Positions 18,320 through 27,065 are shown, numbered from the stretch's first letter. The stretch: 64,000 nucleotides of DNA from Paenibacillus wulumuqiensis (GCF_000971965.1 NZ_LAQP01000001.1:744001-808000), one strand, 5' to 3'. The notes: a model not told the origin generated them from the letters alone. Translations and numbers: made by a program.

Positions 18320-18535
18320 TTATTTACACATCATTACCATTTCATCATTCCAGTCACCTGTATTTGACATGGCTGGCGGTGCTGGAATCTGAGAGCCCTG
18401 TTGTTTTGGATTCTGTGAAGATGAACCTGGCATACGCAGTTCATTACGCAGCTTTTTAATCCACTCACGGCGTATCTTTTTCTTTTCCTTGGCAGAGCCT
18501 GACGCCTGGTGATTAAACATAAGTTGAGCTTGCAT
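18320..18535 (-). CDS. Small hypothetical protein (71 aa)
   Basis: I do not recognise this 71-residue protein. The N-terminal half is basic and helical (AKEKKKIRREWIKKLRNELRMPG), and the C-terminal half is a polar, proline-containing tail ending in MVMMCK. The start at 18535 (MQAQLMFNHQ) is chosen because a near-perfect AAGGAGGTGAT ribosome site lies 5 nt upstream. It sits 33 bp upstream of the acyltransferase gene on the same strand and may be cotranscribed with it. Confidence 0.7.
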   Translation of the reverse strand: MQAQLMFNHQASGSAKEKKKIRREWIKKLRNELRMPGSSSQNPKQQGSQIPAPPAMSNTGDWNDEMVMMCK

Positions 18536-18681
18536 CCGTATCACCTCCTTATCCATAGTTTGAAGATATCATACCTTCACTGCCAGTATAACGCCAATCC
18601 TTTAAATCGGATAGGGCATTTATAACCTAATCCGCAAATCTTACCCAAAGATTATAGCGAAACCGGTAGAAATATGACGAA

Positions 18682-18719
18682 AGGCCCACCTTCGGTAGAA
18701 GTTTACCGAAGATGAGCCT
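18682..18719 (-). terminator. Intrinsic terminator of the stress protein gene
   Basis: The 16-bp stem is fully paired only in the minus-strand RNA, where two mismatches become G-U pairs. It is followed by UUU. This sets the direction. Confidence 0.7.
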
Positions 18720-18823
18720 ATTTTAAGCGTCATGGCTGCGTATGACAAGCAATTAACCTGTCTGTTTTGCTGCATCATTTATTGGGTTCACTGGTATATT
18801 TCGCCTGGGTCATACGGCTTTAT

Positions 18824-19555
18824 TTAGACACCGTATCCGCCATTCGAGTAGGAAGTCAATTTGTTATCGGATCCCTGACTGTCATTATTAGTGTCTTTTG
18901 GAGTGACATCGCTGCGCACTTCCGACGCGTTTGGATCATCTTCGGTACGTGTTTCTTTTTGTCCTGTTTGGGACATATTGTCAAGGTTGGATGTTCCCGT
19001 GGAAGCATTCATCCCTGTGCCGGTAGCCGTAGAATCGATCATCTGTCCGCTATCATGTGTACGGTATCTGGATTCGTTCAGGGAACGATTATTCCGGAAT
19101 ACGCCATAAGCATGATCATAACGGTCATCTTCATCTACCAGTACCAGAATCTTGCCTTCATTAACATAGCCTTCGTACTCGTTCGCTTCATCTTCCGGAA
19201 TTCCCATGCCGACCAGACCGCCTACAAGACCGCCTGCACCTGCGCCTACTGCCGCTCCGGTGATCGTCGCTGCAATTGGTCCGGCTGCCAGAATCGGTCC
19301 AATACCCGGAATAGCCAGTGCGCCCAATCCAGCGAGTAAGCCTGCTGTGCCGCCCAGGATACCACCAGTAGTAGCACCTGTAGCGACGCCTTCCGGCGCT
19401 TTGGTATCTGTTTCATCCGTAATGCTACGCATGTCTTCTTTATCCTTGGTAATGACCGAGATTTCATCTGTAGTAAATCCCTTGGCTTTCAGGTCTTCTA
19501 TCGCTTTAGATGCTTCGCGTTCCGTTTCGAATACACCCACAATTTTCTTATCCAT
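18824..19555 (-). CDS. General stress protein with YflT-type N-terminal domain
   Basis: This 243-residue protein begins with the heat-induced stress protein YflT (GS17M-type) domain: KIVGVFETEREASKAIEDLKAKGFTTDEISVITKD. A long Gly/Ala-rich hydrophobic segment follows (about residues 57-115, GATTGGILGG to GGLVGGLVGMG) that could insert in or associate with the membrane. Next is an acidic segment ending GKILVLVDED, and then a disordered Ser/Thr/Asn/Asp-rich tail. Bacillus relatives are sigma-B controlled, and a sigma-B-like promoter lies at 19651-19676. Molecular function is unknown. GGAGGTAAC precedes the ATG. Confidence 0.85.
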   Translation of the reverse strand: MDKKIVGVFETEREASKAIEDLKAKGFTTDEISVITKDKEDMRSITDETDTKAPEGVATGATTGGILGGTAGLLAGLGALAIPGIGPILAAGPIAATITGAAVGAGAGGLVGGLVGMGIPEDEANEYEGYVNEGKILVLVDEDDRYDHAYGVFRNNRSLNESRYRTHDSGQMIDSTATGTGMNASTGTSNLDNMSQTGQKETRTEDDPNASEVRSDVTPKDTNNDSQGSDNKLTSYSNGGYGV

Positions 19556-19650
19556 GATTGTTACCTCCTATTGTTGGCTTATGCAAGCCTTCGTGAAGAT
19601 GTTGTAACTTCCAAGATGGTACATAACTGTACATGTGGTCCTGTCTATAC

Positions 19651-19676
19651 TTACCCGTACAGGGATTCGTTCAAAC
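19651..19676 (-). promoter_or_regulatory. Sigma-B-like promoter of the stress protein gene
   Basis: On the minus strand GTTTGA-N14-GGGTAA matches the Bacillus sigma-B pattern (GTTTAA, GGGTAT, 12-15 bp spacing), about 95 bp upstream of the stress protein start. Whether this organism has sigma-B is not shown here. Confidence 0.5.
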
Positions 19677-19697
19677 GTCCGCCCAGCATGTAAGCAT

Positions 19698-22280
19698 CTA
19701 CTGGCGCGGTTTGACCCGGCTCGTCGCCTGGGCTTCCAGCGGATTATCCGGCCAGTAATGCTTTGGATAGCGTCCTTTGAGATCCTTTTTCACTTCAAAA
19801 TAGGCATTCTGCCAGAAGCTCTCCAGATCATTGGTCACCTGAACCGGTCGGCTCGCCGGAGAGAGCAGTTGGATCGTCAGCGGCACCCTCCCGCCAATCA
19901 GCGGTGTGGAGGTACAGCCAAACATCTCCTGCAGACGTACGGCGATCGACGGACGATCCGGATCTGTATAATCGACCGGAATACGCGACCCGCTCGGCAC
20001 CTGAATATGAGTAGGAACGAGCTGGTCCATTTTCTGCTTCTGCTCCCAGGTGAGACGGTTCGCCAGCAGTTCGGCCGGATTCAGCTTTCTCACTTCCGAC
20101 AGGCGCCGCATTCCCTGTAAATAAGGCAGCAGCCATTCGTCCGCTTCCTCCAGAAGCTGCTGCTCCTCTGCAGATGGATAGTCAGGATCAACCCGATGCA
20201 TAAATCCCATCCGCTGACGCAGCTGGTTGGCCGGACGTGACCACTGGAGCGCTGCAAGCCCTTGTTCACGAATAGCTTCCAGCAGCGCCTGCTGTACAGC
20301 TTCTGCGGAAGGTGATGGATCATTGACTGCAAGCAGCTCAATCGCTCCCAGCCGCGTGATTTTACGTGCAGATACGGATTCCCGCTCTGCCTCATAAGTC
20401 ACTTCCTGAACAGTCTGGATGTGATCACCATGAATCTGGCGGATCGTCTGTTCCCGGATGCCGGCAGCCAGCAGAATCCTGCTCTCACTGCCGTTATCAT
20501 CCAGCTCGGCAGCGACCAGATAAGCGGCAGCTGCCAGATATTCCGTACGTCCGCGGCTGGCTGGGATAGAAGCGCCCCGCCCCAGACGAAGCAGGAATTT
20601 ACCATCCCCCCGGGCTTTGGCAATCCGATCCGGATACGCCAGAGACAGAAGTGCACCCAGCCAATCATCATTTCGCTGATAGCCGATATTTTCAGCAGAC
20701 GGACTCTTTTCTTGCTCCACAGAACGAGCAGTACGATCATTCTGCAGCAGTTGGCCCAGCTGACTATGAAAACGGTCTGCCCACTCCCTGATCCGTCCAA
20801 TTGTATGATGGTCTGCAGTATAACTGCCTTTGCCCTGTAATGCTTCCATCCTGTGTATCAGATCAATACCGGCAGCTGCCGGGGACAGTATATCCCGTTC
20901 CTGCAGCAGAGCAGCCAGTTCACATGCTTCTCGCTCCATCTTCCAATGCGCAGCCCGCAGAATCATGTGACCAAGACGAGGATGCGTACCCAGCCGTGCC
21001 AGACGGCGACCGTGTCCGGTAATTCGCCCGTCCGGATGAAGTCCTTCCAGCTGCTTCAGTAGTTCAACCGCATGATCATAGGAAGCTGTCGGCGGTTGAT
21101 CCAGCCAGCTCAGTTCCTGCACCGAAGTTCCCCAGGAAGCGACTTCCAGTGCCAGCGGGGCCAGATCACTCTGCATAATCTCGGGAGTACGGGCTGCTGC
21201 CAGCCGCTGATGCTCTTCTCTACTCCACATTCGGTAACAGACACCGGGACGCTGCCGTCCCGCCCGGCCTCGGCGCTGGTCTGCCGCATCCACCGATACC
21301 CGCAGCGTCTCCATCCGCTCCATACCTGTACGCGCCGAGAATAGTCTCGTACGCATCAGACCGCTATCGATAACGATATTGACACCATCCACCGTGACAC
21401 TCGATTCGGCGAGCGAGGTAGCCAGTACAATTTTGCGGCGATCGGCGGGTCCCGGCTTGACCGCCAGATCCTGCTGTTCCGGCTTCAGTCCGCCGTGCAG
21501 CATGACGATGTCTGTTTGCCTGAGCAGCGGATCACCGCTTTTTAGCAGTTCGTCGTATACGCGCCGAATCTCCCGCACACCCGGCAGGAATACCAGCGCG
21601 TGGCCTTCATGACGATGCAGCGCCCGGAATACAGCAGATGCCACTTTCTGCTCCATTCTTCCGGGAGCACGGCGATACAGCGTATAGGCGGATTCCCCTT
21701 CTTCATGGATCGTTTCTACCGGGTAGCTTCGGCCAGCGCTGGACAGAACAGGTGCACCGCCGAGCAGTGAGGTTACCGGCTCCGGGTCCATCGTCGCGGA
21801 CATAATCAGTATTTTCAGATCTTCACGCAAAAGGGACCTGCTTTCCAGTGCGAAAGCAAGTCCGAGATCCGCATGCAGATTACGCTCATGAAATTCATCA
21901 AAAATCAGCAGTCCCGCCTGTTCCAGTGAGGGGTCATGCTGAAGCATACGTGTCAGCACTCCTTCAGTCACCACTTCAATCAACGTACGCGGACCTACAC
22001 GTGTATCCAGAGCGACGCGGTAACCGACTGTCTCTCCGACCCGTTCTCCCAGCGCAGCCGCCATATACCGTGCAGCCGAGATGGCTGCCAGGCGTCTTGG
22101 CTCCAGCATAATGATGCGGCGGCCTTCCAGCCAGGGTTCATGCCGCAGTGCCAGCGGTAGACGCGTCGTTTTGCCGGCTCCCGGTTCTGCAGTCAATACC
22201 GCAGAACCGGACTGTGCCAGCGCATATTTCAAATCGGGGATCAGATCATCCACCGGTAAGTGTACAGATTCATTCAGCAT
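19698..22280 (-). CDS. hrpB: ATP-dependent helicase HrpB
   Basis: This 860-residue DEAH/RHA-type helicase has Walker A AEPGAGKTT (31-39), the motif Ib TEGVLTRML, the Walker B variant DEFH (128-131), motif III SATMD (161-165) and motif VI QRRGRAGR (about 335-342). The HA2 and HrpB C-terminal domains follow, the latter with VQVTNDLESFWQNAYFEVKKDLKGRYPKHYWPDNPLEAQATSR, of which the last part is a hallmark of HrpB. It is full length. HrpB is an NTP-dependent nucleic acid helicase of uncertain physiological role. AAAGGAACTCC precedes the ATG. It is separated from the next upstream gene by 86 bp. Confidence 0.93.
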   Translation of the reverse strand: MLNESVHLPVDDLIPDLKYALAQSGSAVLTAEPGAGKTTRLPLALRHEPWLEGRRIIMLEPRRLAAISAARYMAAALGERVGETVGYRVALDTRVGPRTLIEVVTEGVLTRMLQHDPSLEQAGLLIFDEFHERNLHADLGLAFALESRSLLREDLKILIMSATMDPEPVTSLLGGAPVLSSAGRSYPVETIHEEGESAYTLYRRAPGRMEQKVASAVFRALHRHEGHALVFLPGVREIRRVYDELLKSGDPLLRQTDIVMLHGGLKPEQQDLAVKPGPADRRKIVLATSLAESSVTVDGVNIVIDSGLMRTRLFSARTGMERMETLRVSVDAADQRRGRAGRQRPGVCYRMWSREEHQRLAAARTPEIMQSDLAPLALEVASWGTSVQELSWLDQPPTASYDHAVELLKQLEGLHPDGRITGHGRRLARLGTHPRLGHMILRAAHWKMEREACELAALLQERDILSPAAAGIDLIHRMEALQGKGSYTADHHTIGRIREWADRFHSQLGQLLQNDRTARSVEQEKSPSAENIGYQRNDDWLGALLSLAYPDRIAKARGDGKFLLRLGRGASIPASRGRTEYLAAAAYLVAAELDDNGSESRILLAAGIREQTIRQIHGDHIQTVQEVTYEAERESVSARKITRLGAIELLAVNDPSPSAEAVQQALLEAIREQGLAALQWSRPANQLRQRMGFMHRVDPDYPSAEEQQLLEEADEWLLPYLQGMRRLSEVRKLNPAELLANRLTWEQKQKMDQLVPTHIQVPSGSRIPVDYTDPDRPSIAVRLQEMFGCTSTPLIGGRVPLTIQLLSPASRPVQVTNDLESFWQNAYFEVKKDLKGRYPKHYWPDNPLEAQATSRVKPRQ

Positions 22281-22366
22281 TGGAGTTCCTTTCCGATCAA
22301 CAAGGTGAAAAACAGTTGTGTCAAGCGAAACAGCATTTATAAATCCACATCTATAAATTGGTCGAA

Positions 22367-22738
22367 TTACCGTCCGGTCAGACGCTTGCGGATTTTGCTC
22401 TCATAACGTCCATAGGATGGATTATCCGACCATCCATTTTGCGCGGTGAGCATATTCAGGCGAAGCGTCTTCTCATCCAGCTTCCTCCGCAGCTCCTGCC
22501 GCTCGCCATCATGCTGACAAGCCGCAATCAGATCGGTCAGTGTGAGCATTTCCTGACGGAGAGTCAATTCCTCCGGCATAATGCCCGCATTTTTCATAAT
22601 TTTATAGGCAGCCCGCAGTTCCTCGGGCACATGAGACAGATCTTCCAGCTCCAGCGGTTTGCCTTTGCCGGGCAGATCGTCGAATTCTCCTTTTTGCATC
22701 GCTTCTTCAATCATCTGATCTGCTAACCAGGATAGCAT
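22367..22738 (-). CDS. DnaJC28-like domain protein (DUF1992)
   Basis: This 123-residue cytoplasmic protein is the stand-alone DUF1992 domain, also found in DNAJ homologue subfamily C member 28. The diagnostic motif is IEEAMQKGEFDDLPGKGKPLEL (about residues 10-31), followed by LRAAYKIMKNAGIMPEEL. The rest is helical, with a basic C-terminus (RYESKIRKRLTGR). No J domain is present. Function is unknown. AGGAGATGGAG precedes the ATG. It lies 86 bp upstream of hrpB on the same strand and could be cotranscribed with it. Confidence 0.85.
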   Translation of the reverse strand: MLSWLADQMIEEAMQKGEFDDLPGKGKPLELEDLSHVPEELRAAYKIMKNAGIMPEELTLRQEMLTLTDLIAACQHDGERQELRRKLDEKTLRLNMLTAQNGWSDNPSYGRYESKIRKRLTGR

Positions 22739-22948
22739 ATCTCCATCTCCTCTCGGCAGTCATGGAATAGCGCAATGTCCGAATGCGAAGCACAAAGTTC
22801 AATCTCATAAATAAGGTTCATGTCCCATACCATAATAAAGGTCATGTCTCTTATAATGATGTTCAAATCTCCTTATATGCATAACGAACGACTGTCTATT
22901 CCTATTTTTAATTATACATGATACGTCTCCAAATATTGAGCCTGAACG

Positions 22949-22987
22949 CAAAAAAGGAAGCTCCCTCTTCGAAAGCTTCCTTTTTTA
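22949..22987. terminator. Bidirectional intrinsic terminator
   Basis: AAAAAAGGAAGCT and AGCTTCCTTTTTT arms lie downstream of the SDR gene and read in both directions. Confidence 0.8.
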
Positions 22988-23031
22988 ACTATTTATGTGT
23001 ATGCCGTTCTGTAAACAGATTTTCTGTTATT

Positions 23032-23835
23032 TTAACAGAGCAGAGATTCCGCGCCATCAATTACGATCTGTGCGCCTGTAATATGGGAAGCTTCACCCGA
23101 CGACAGGAACGTAACCAGATCCGCTACATTATCAGCTGAGCCGGATTGACCTGCCAGCGGCTGTCTGCCATTCGGGAATTCAATCGGAATCGCGATTTTC
23201 TCAACCGTTTCATTACGTTCAGTACTCTGATCAATATTGGTCGAGATTGCTCCCGGACAGATAACATTGACACGTACTTTGAACTGAGCCAGCTCCAACG
23301 CTGCCATTTTGGTAAAAGCAACCTGTGCCGCCTTGGATGAACTATACGCGGACATTCCGAAGCTTGCAAACGTGGTATTGCCATTAATGGAACTGGTGAC
23401 TACGATACTGCCGCCTTCTTTTTTCAGGAAAGGAAGCGCATATTTTACAGTCAGGAATGTACCACCCAGATTGGTATTGATCGTGCGCTGCCAATCTTCA
23501 TAGCTAATTTCATCGATAGGGGCTACCGTACCGTTGATCCCTGCATTGGCAAAGACAACATTCAGTCCGCCAAAATGCTCGGCACCCTTCTCAATAGCAT
23601 GTTTGACCTGTTCTTCATCAGCGATATCTATCTCGAAAGCGAGTGCGGCATCGGCACGGATCGCATTGATCTCTTCTTCAGTCTCCCGAATTCGTTCCGG
23701 CGACAGATCACAAATAATGACATTGGCTCCCTGTGCAGCAAACTTCAATGCTGTAGCCTTACCAATACCGGAGCCGCCACCGGTAACCAGCGCCGTCTTG
23801 CCTTCAAAACGGTTAGATTGAACTGTGGATTCCAT
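23032..23835 (-). CDS. SDR family NAD(P)-dependent oxidoreductase
   Basis: This 267-residue classical short-chain dehydrogenase has the cofactor motif TGGGSGIG near the N-terminus, NAG (FANAGING), the catalytic Ser in VTSSING, YSSSK (Tyr/Lys pair) and ICPGAI. The acidic residue after strand 2 (ICDLSPER) favours NAD. The start at 23835 (MESTVQSNRF) has GGGAG 8 nt upstream; the ATG three codons earlier is too close to it. It is monocistronic, flanked by terminators. The substrate is not predictable from sequence. Confidence 0.9.
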   Translation of the reverse strand: MESTVQSNRFEGKTALVTGGGSGIGKATALKFAAQGANVIICDLSPERIRETEEEINAIRADAALAFEIDIADEEQVKHAIEKGAEHFGGLNVVFANAGINGTVAPIDEISYEDWQRTINTNLGGTFLTVKYALPFLKKEGGSIVVTSSINGNTTFASFGMSAYSSSKAAQVAFTKMAALELAQFKVRVNVICPGAISTNIDQSTERNETVEKIAIPIEFPNGRQPLAGQSGSADNVADLVTFLSSGEASHITGAQIVIDGAESLLC

Positions 23836-23965
23836 ATCATTCACTCCCTCACATATGTTATTGGCCCTTTGCTAATTAGCTTGCCACAACAATTACCCAC
23901 ATGAAGCCGATAAGGAATCACCTTAATATATATTTATGTACAGTTATGGGAGAAAAACGACAAAA

Positions 23966-23990
23966 CCGAACAGCATAATAGGCTGTCCGG
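23966..23990 (-). terminator. Intrinsic terminator of the 24109 gene
   Basis: On the minus strand CCGGACAGC pairs with GCUGUUCGG (one G-U pair), followed by TTTTG. Confidence 0.55.
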
Positions 23991-24108
23991 TCTGATAAGA
24001 CTTCTCGTATGAACGTTTTGACACTCTCGACATGAAATGAAACCTTTATCCAAAAAAAATAAGGTCACTGACTAATTTAGCCTATCAACTCTGTAACCGG
24101 ATAAAGTC

Positions 24109-24936
24109 CTAGACCGACTCGGGCTGCTGCACCCAATCCAGCAGCATCTGGCGAAAATGGATCTTGTCAGCCGGTACCGCGATCATCCAATCTTCCTGAT
24201 CCAGATTGCTGCGCCGTACGATCCAGTTGGTATCGTCATCAGCCAGCAGGATGGCACCTTTGCGCTGCCAGTTCTCTTCGTCCCAGTAGGAGAATTGAAC
24301 TTCCGCATACAATCGGTTCTCCGACAATACACCGGCAAACAGTCTGGACCCTTCCAGATCACCCGTCATTTCACTCAGCTGGTTCGTTAACTGGCGATTA
24401 CGGCGAGCCTGCTTGTTCCGTATATAGTCATCAAACCACTGGCCCGAAAACGTCAGCGCCGGCATCTCATTGGCCGGGTAGGTGTTCAGATTCATCTGTT
24501 CCATTACCAGGCTGCATGCCTCGGACAATGCGCCCATTGGTCTCAGGATGTAATGCCCGGGCAGATCATCGGCCTGTCGAATCTCGATCACTCCATCACT
24601 GCTGAAATAAGTATGGCTATCATAAATCTGCTTGCCCGATTCTGTCTTATATTGATAACGAAGACAGCATCCACGCTTATAAATACCGTTAAATGGATGG
24701 GCACCCGCTGACGTCCGTGTGACCAGAGATTCAAACTGCTCTGCACTCAGACAGCCTTTTTGCAGTAACGACACAGCGACCTGTTTCCAGCTTGTGGTCA
24801 GTGTTCCTGTGCCCTGAGACGGAAACGGATTATCTCTTCCCAGAATCCGGTCAAAACCCAGAATGCCAGCCAGAAAAAACATTTCTTTATCTGTCAGTGT
24901 CAACGTTCTCTCATTAAATGAGTTAAAGGCGAACAT
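24109..24936 (-). CDS. Hypothetical protein (275 aa)
   Basis: I do not recognise this 275-residue cytoplasmic protein. It has no signal peptide or transmembrane segment. The N-terminal part (about 1-75) is helical and includes EMFFLAGILGFDRILGR. The middle (about 80-150) looks beta-rich, with two nearby cysteines (KRGCCLRYQYKTESG), and the C-terminal part has alternating strands with many Trp and Asp (YWDEENW, DDDTNWIVRRSN, QEDWM). The start has GGGAGAAGACC upstream. It is monocistronic with its own terminator and has no telling neighbour. Confidence 0.7.
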   Translation of the reverse strand: MFAFNSFNERTLTLTDKEMFFLAGILGFDRILGRDNPFPSQGTGTLTTSWKQVAVSLLQKGCLSAEQFESLVTRTSAGAHPFNGIYKRGCCLRYQYKTESGKQIYDSHTYFSSDGVIEIRQADDLPGHYILRPMGALSEACSLVMEQMNLNTYPANEMPALTFSGQWFDDYIRNKQARRNRQLTNQLSEMTGDLEGSRLFAGVLSENRLYAEVQFSYWDEENWQRKGAILLADDDTNWIVRRSNLDQEDWMIAVPADKIHFRQMLLDWVQQPESV

Positions 24937-25358
24937 ATGGCAGGTCTTCTCCCTTCAATATTGACATGTAAGCTTTTATATCTATATAAAAGGGTAATCA
25001 TGTTTATATAATAGTATTTAAAGGTTCTTTATGCCCATTTAAATGTAGCACTATAGACTTAAATTTGTCAATTATAGTTTAAACAATAATTAGAATTTTC
25101 TGCATCTTATCTTCTTATTATGAACATTACATTAATAACATTTCTTCAATGCTTTGTTTTTTTGAGAATTTTGTGTCCTGGATGCTGATTTTTACTGATG
25201 TTTTAGGTGAATATCAGGTTCCTTTAAGTTTTCTTTAAGGAAAGGATATTACAATAATCTCAAGTTAACGGAATACTATATCTATTTTCCTGAATGATAG
25301 ACTTATGATCACTTGCCGTTAACTAGGAATGACTTACAAATAGATGAGGTGATTAATA
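24937..25358. promoter_or_regulatory. A+T-rich spacer with possible + strand promoter and distant inverted repeat
   Basis: This 422-bp spacer separates divergent genes. TTGACA-N16-TATATA (24961-24988) reads as a + strand promoter. AGTTAACGG (25263-25271) and CCGTTAACT (25316-25324) form a 9-bp inverted repeat separated by 44 bp just upstream of the 79-residue gene. No coding sequence with a ribosome site was seen. Confidence 0.35.
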
Positions 25359-25598
25359 GTGAAAACGACAATTCTGTTAGAAAGCAAAATCGTTCCGGTT
25401 TACTTTAACGCCGATAATACACAACCCGTATCCAAACTTCTCAGACTATTACGCAGAACCATTGAAAATAAAGTGATTAACGGCAAAAAAATGATTAAAA
25501 ATTGTCTGGATACCGTAATCAGTATCGAAGTTATCGGATCGGAAGCCATTTTGCATACTTACCGTGAAAGTGATACGTTAGCCTTATCACTTTACTAA
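25359..25598 (+). CDS. Small hypothetical protein (79 aa)
   Basis: I do not recognise this 79-residue basic protein. It starts with GTG, preceded by ATGAGGTGATT. The sequence suggests two strands (TTILLESKIVPVYF), a basic helix (VSKLLRLLRRTIENKVINGKKMIK) and a C-terminal strand region. A terminator follows closely, so it is monocistronic. The presence of an ordered promoter, ribosome site and terminator argues that it is real. Confidence 0.6.
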   Translation: MKTTILLESKIVPVYFNADNTQPVSKLLRLLRRTIENKVINGKKMIKNCLDTVISIEVIGSEAILHTYRESDTLALSLY

Positions 25599-25657
25599 AA
25601 TCAATTACAGACATAATGAGCATGATCATTAAAAAACGATCATAAACAGAAACTTGG

Positions 25658-25706
25658 ACGGGCCTGGGAACCGGAAATTGATTTTCCGAACGGCCCTTTC
25701 TGTTTT
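25658..25706 (+). terminator. Intrinsic terminator of the 79-aa gene
   Basis: GGGCC/GGCCC and inner CCGGAAA/TTTTCCG arms are followed by TTTCTGTTTTT. Confidence 0.6.
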
Positions 25707-25774
25707 TAGGCAGGCTTTTGGATGCTATTGATTACTATCACTTCTATATTTCTCCTGTTGATGCAGGATAGAAT

Positions 25775-25827
25775 AAAAGACCGGATTCCTGCTGAATAGA
25801 CTCTATTCAGCAGGAATCCGGTCTTTT
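25775..25827. terminator. Very long perfect hairpin, bidirectional terminator-like
   Basis: Two perfectly complementary 25-nt arms (AAAAGACCGGATTCC.. and ..GGAATCCGGTCTTTT) enclose a 3-nt ACT loop. A and T runs at the ends fit an intrinsic terminator, but the stem is about twice the usual length. Confidence 0.65.
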
Positions 25828-26023
25828 GGTGTCAAATGTATACGTATTAAAGTAATATGTATTTCACTCTATTGCGTCATAATCAATTGATAACAAATTG
25901 ACTTTAAGTAATTTGATAGCTTTTTATAAGAAGGATGTATAAAGTTATTATATTACCAATAGGTTAGTCTGTATCAAATATATATTGTATGTTATAATAG
26001 GTTTAATAAAAGAGGTGATATAG

Positions 26024-26377
26024 ATGGATACATCAATGCTTTGTCCCCGATTTGAAAAAGGGATGCAGATTTTAAGTAAACGTTGGAATGGTCTTATCAT
26101 TTATCAGTTGCTGAATGGTCCCCAGCGCTTTTGCTCAATTCAATCATCACTTCCTGTAAGCGGTCGTCTTTTATCCGAACGTCTCAAAGATCTGGAGCAT
26201 GAAGGAATGGTTGTTCGTCATGTCTATCCGGAGACTCCTGTACGTATCGAATATGAACTGACCGAAAAAGGATTGGCATTGGAAACTGTCATCCGTGGTA
26301 TTCAGGATTGGTCTCAAGCCTGGATCCAGCCAGGGGAACAGCAGGCAGAATGCGAATATACTCAAGCTGCCAAGTAA
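26024..26377 (+). CDS. HxlR family transcriptional regulator
   Basis: This 117-residue winged-helix regulator has the HxlR/MarR-like layout: an N-terminal cysteine in MLCPRFEKGMQILSKRWNGLIIYQLLNGPQRF, the recognition helix region SGRLLSERLKDLEHEGMV, and the wing VRIEYELTEKGLAL. HxlR regulators often use the N-terminal cysteine to sense thiol-reactive compounds and control adjacent redox genes, but no obvious target is adjacent here (the nearest is the aldehyde dehydrogenase on the opposite strand). GAGGTGATATAG precedes the ATG. Confidence 0.88.
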   Translation: MDTSMLCPRFEKGMQILSKRWNGLIIYQLLNGPQRFCSIQSSLPVSGRLLSERLKDLEHEGMVVRHVYPETPVRIEYELTEKGLALETVIRGIQDWSQAWIQPGEQQAECEYTQAAK

Positions 26378-26396
26378 ACAAACCATAGGATAACAA

Positions 26397-26440
26397 AAAC
26401 ATCCGGCTTTCCTCATTAAAAGAGGAGCCGGATGTTTTTT
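26397..26440 (+). terminator. Intrinsic terminator of the HxlR gene
   Basis: AACATCCGGCT and AGCCGGATGTT arms are followed by TTTTTTT. Confidence 0.85.
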
Positions 26441-26566
26441 TGTCATAAAAAATGGGTGTGCTCTATGATTTTATTTATCCTATGGATGCCGGTCAGGTAT
26501 CGCAGTGAAATTAATTGGAGTGAATATTGCAATCAAATAATGCCTATTACAGCAAGTTCGTGATCA

Positions 26567-26710
26567 CTAGCTAACATATTGTGTGTTTTTACCGGCTTCC
26601 ATCTTTTCCGCTCTGCGGATGCGAATGATGAACAGACGCAGCAGATTCGTACGCGTATGTTCGTCGGCATTCCGGCTCAGCTTTTGCAATATAAAACGGT
26701 CTATTGACAT
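26567..26710 (-). CDS. Possible small basic protein (47 aa)
   Basis: A 47-codon open frame starts with ATG at 26710, preceded by GAGAGGGAGTGAACAGGC, a plausible ribosome site. The product (MSIDRFILQKLSRNADEHTR at its start, then a hydrophobic-basic helix LLRLFIIRIRRAEKM) could form an amphipathic helix. I do not recognise it. It lies alone in a 690-bp spacer. Evidence is limited to the ribosome site and helix pattern. Confidence 0.35.
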   Translation of the reverse strand: MSIDRFILQKLSRNADEHTRTNLLRLFIIRIRRAEKMEAGKNTQYVS

Positions 26711-27065
26711 GCCTGTTCACTCCCTCTCAAGTCGCCGGATAGATGTAGTCTGGTGTATTCGTTGTAAATGTTCCGGTATCCATTAATAACCTTTTCCCAT
26801 GGCTTCTAAACCGCAATAAACGCTATTATATTGTATTTATCCGGTAAAAATTTTGTAACTATTTTTCATATTTGTATTATTGCTTCTACCTGCTGCAAAC
26901 TGCTTGATATGTAGAGATATAGCGACTTGGAATACCGCCAGACCACTTGCTTATTTGCCCATAAAAGGCCTATCCTCCTGCTGCGGAGAATAGACCGGGG
27001 ATAATATAATCAGGATCATTATATAGGAGTCGGAATCTGCTTATACTATTTCAATGCTCGCTGGT
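26711..27065. other. Non-coding spacer
   Basis: Apart from the aldehyde dehydrogenase terminator at 26967-26996, this stretch holds only A+T-rich sequence, probably with the promoter of the small 47-codon frame. Confidence 0.45.
26967..26996 (-). terminator. Intrinsic terminator of the aldehyde dehydrogenase gene
   Basis: On the minus strand a 12-bp stem (GGUCUAUUCUCC with GGAGGAUAGGCC, using G-U pairs) has a 6-nt loop and is followed by TTTTA. Confidence 0.65.

Larger units (their letters stand above)
25599..26023. other. Spacer with two terminators and the HxlR promoter
   Basis: This 425-bp stretch holds the terminator of the upstream small gene, a separate 53-nt hairpin, and an A+T-rich region (25850-26010) that should contain the promoter of the HxlR gene. 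No gene was seen. Confidence 0.5.
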
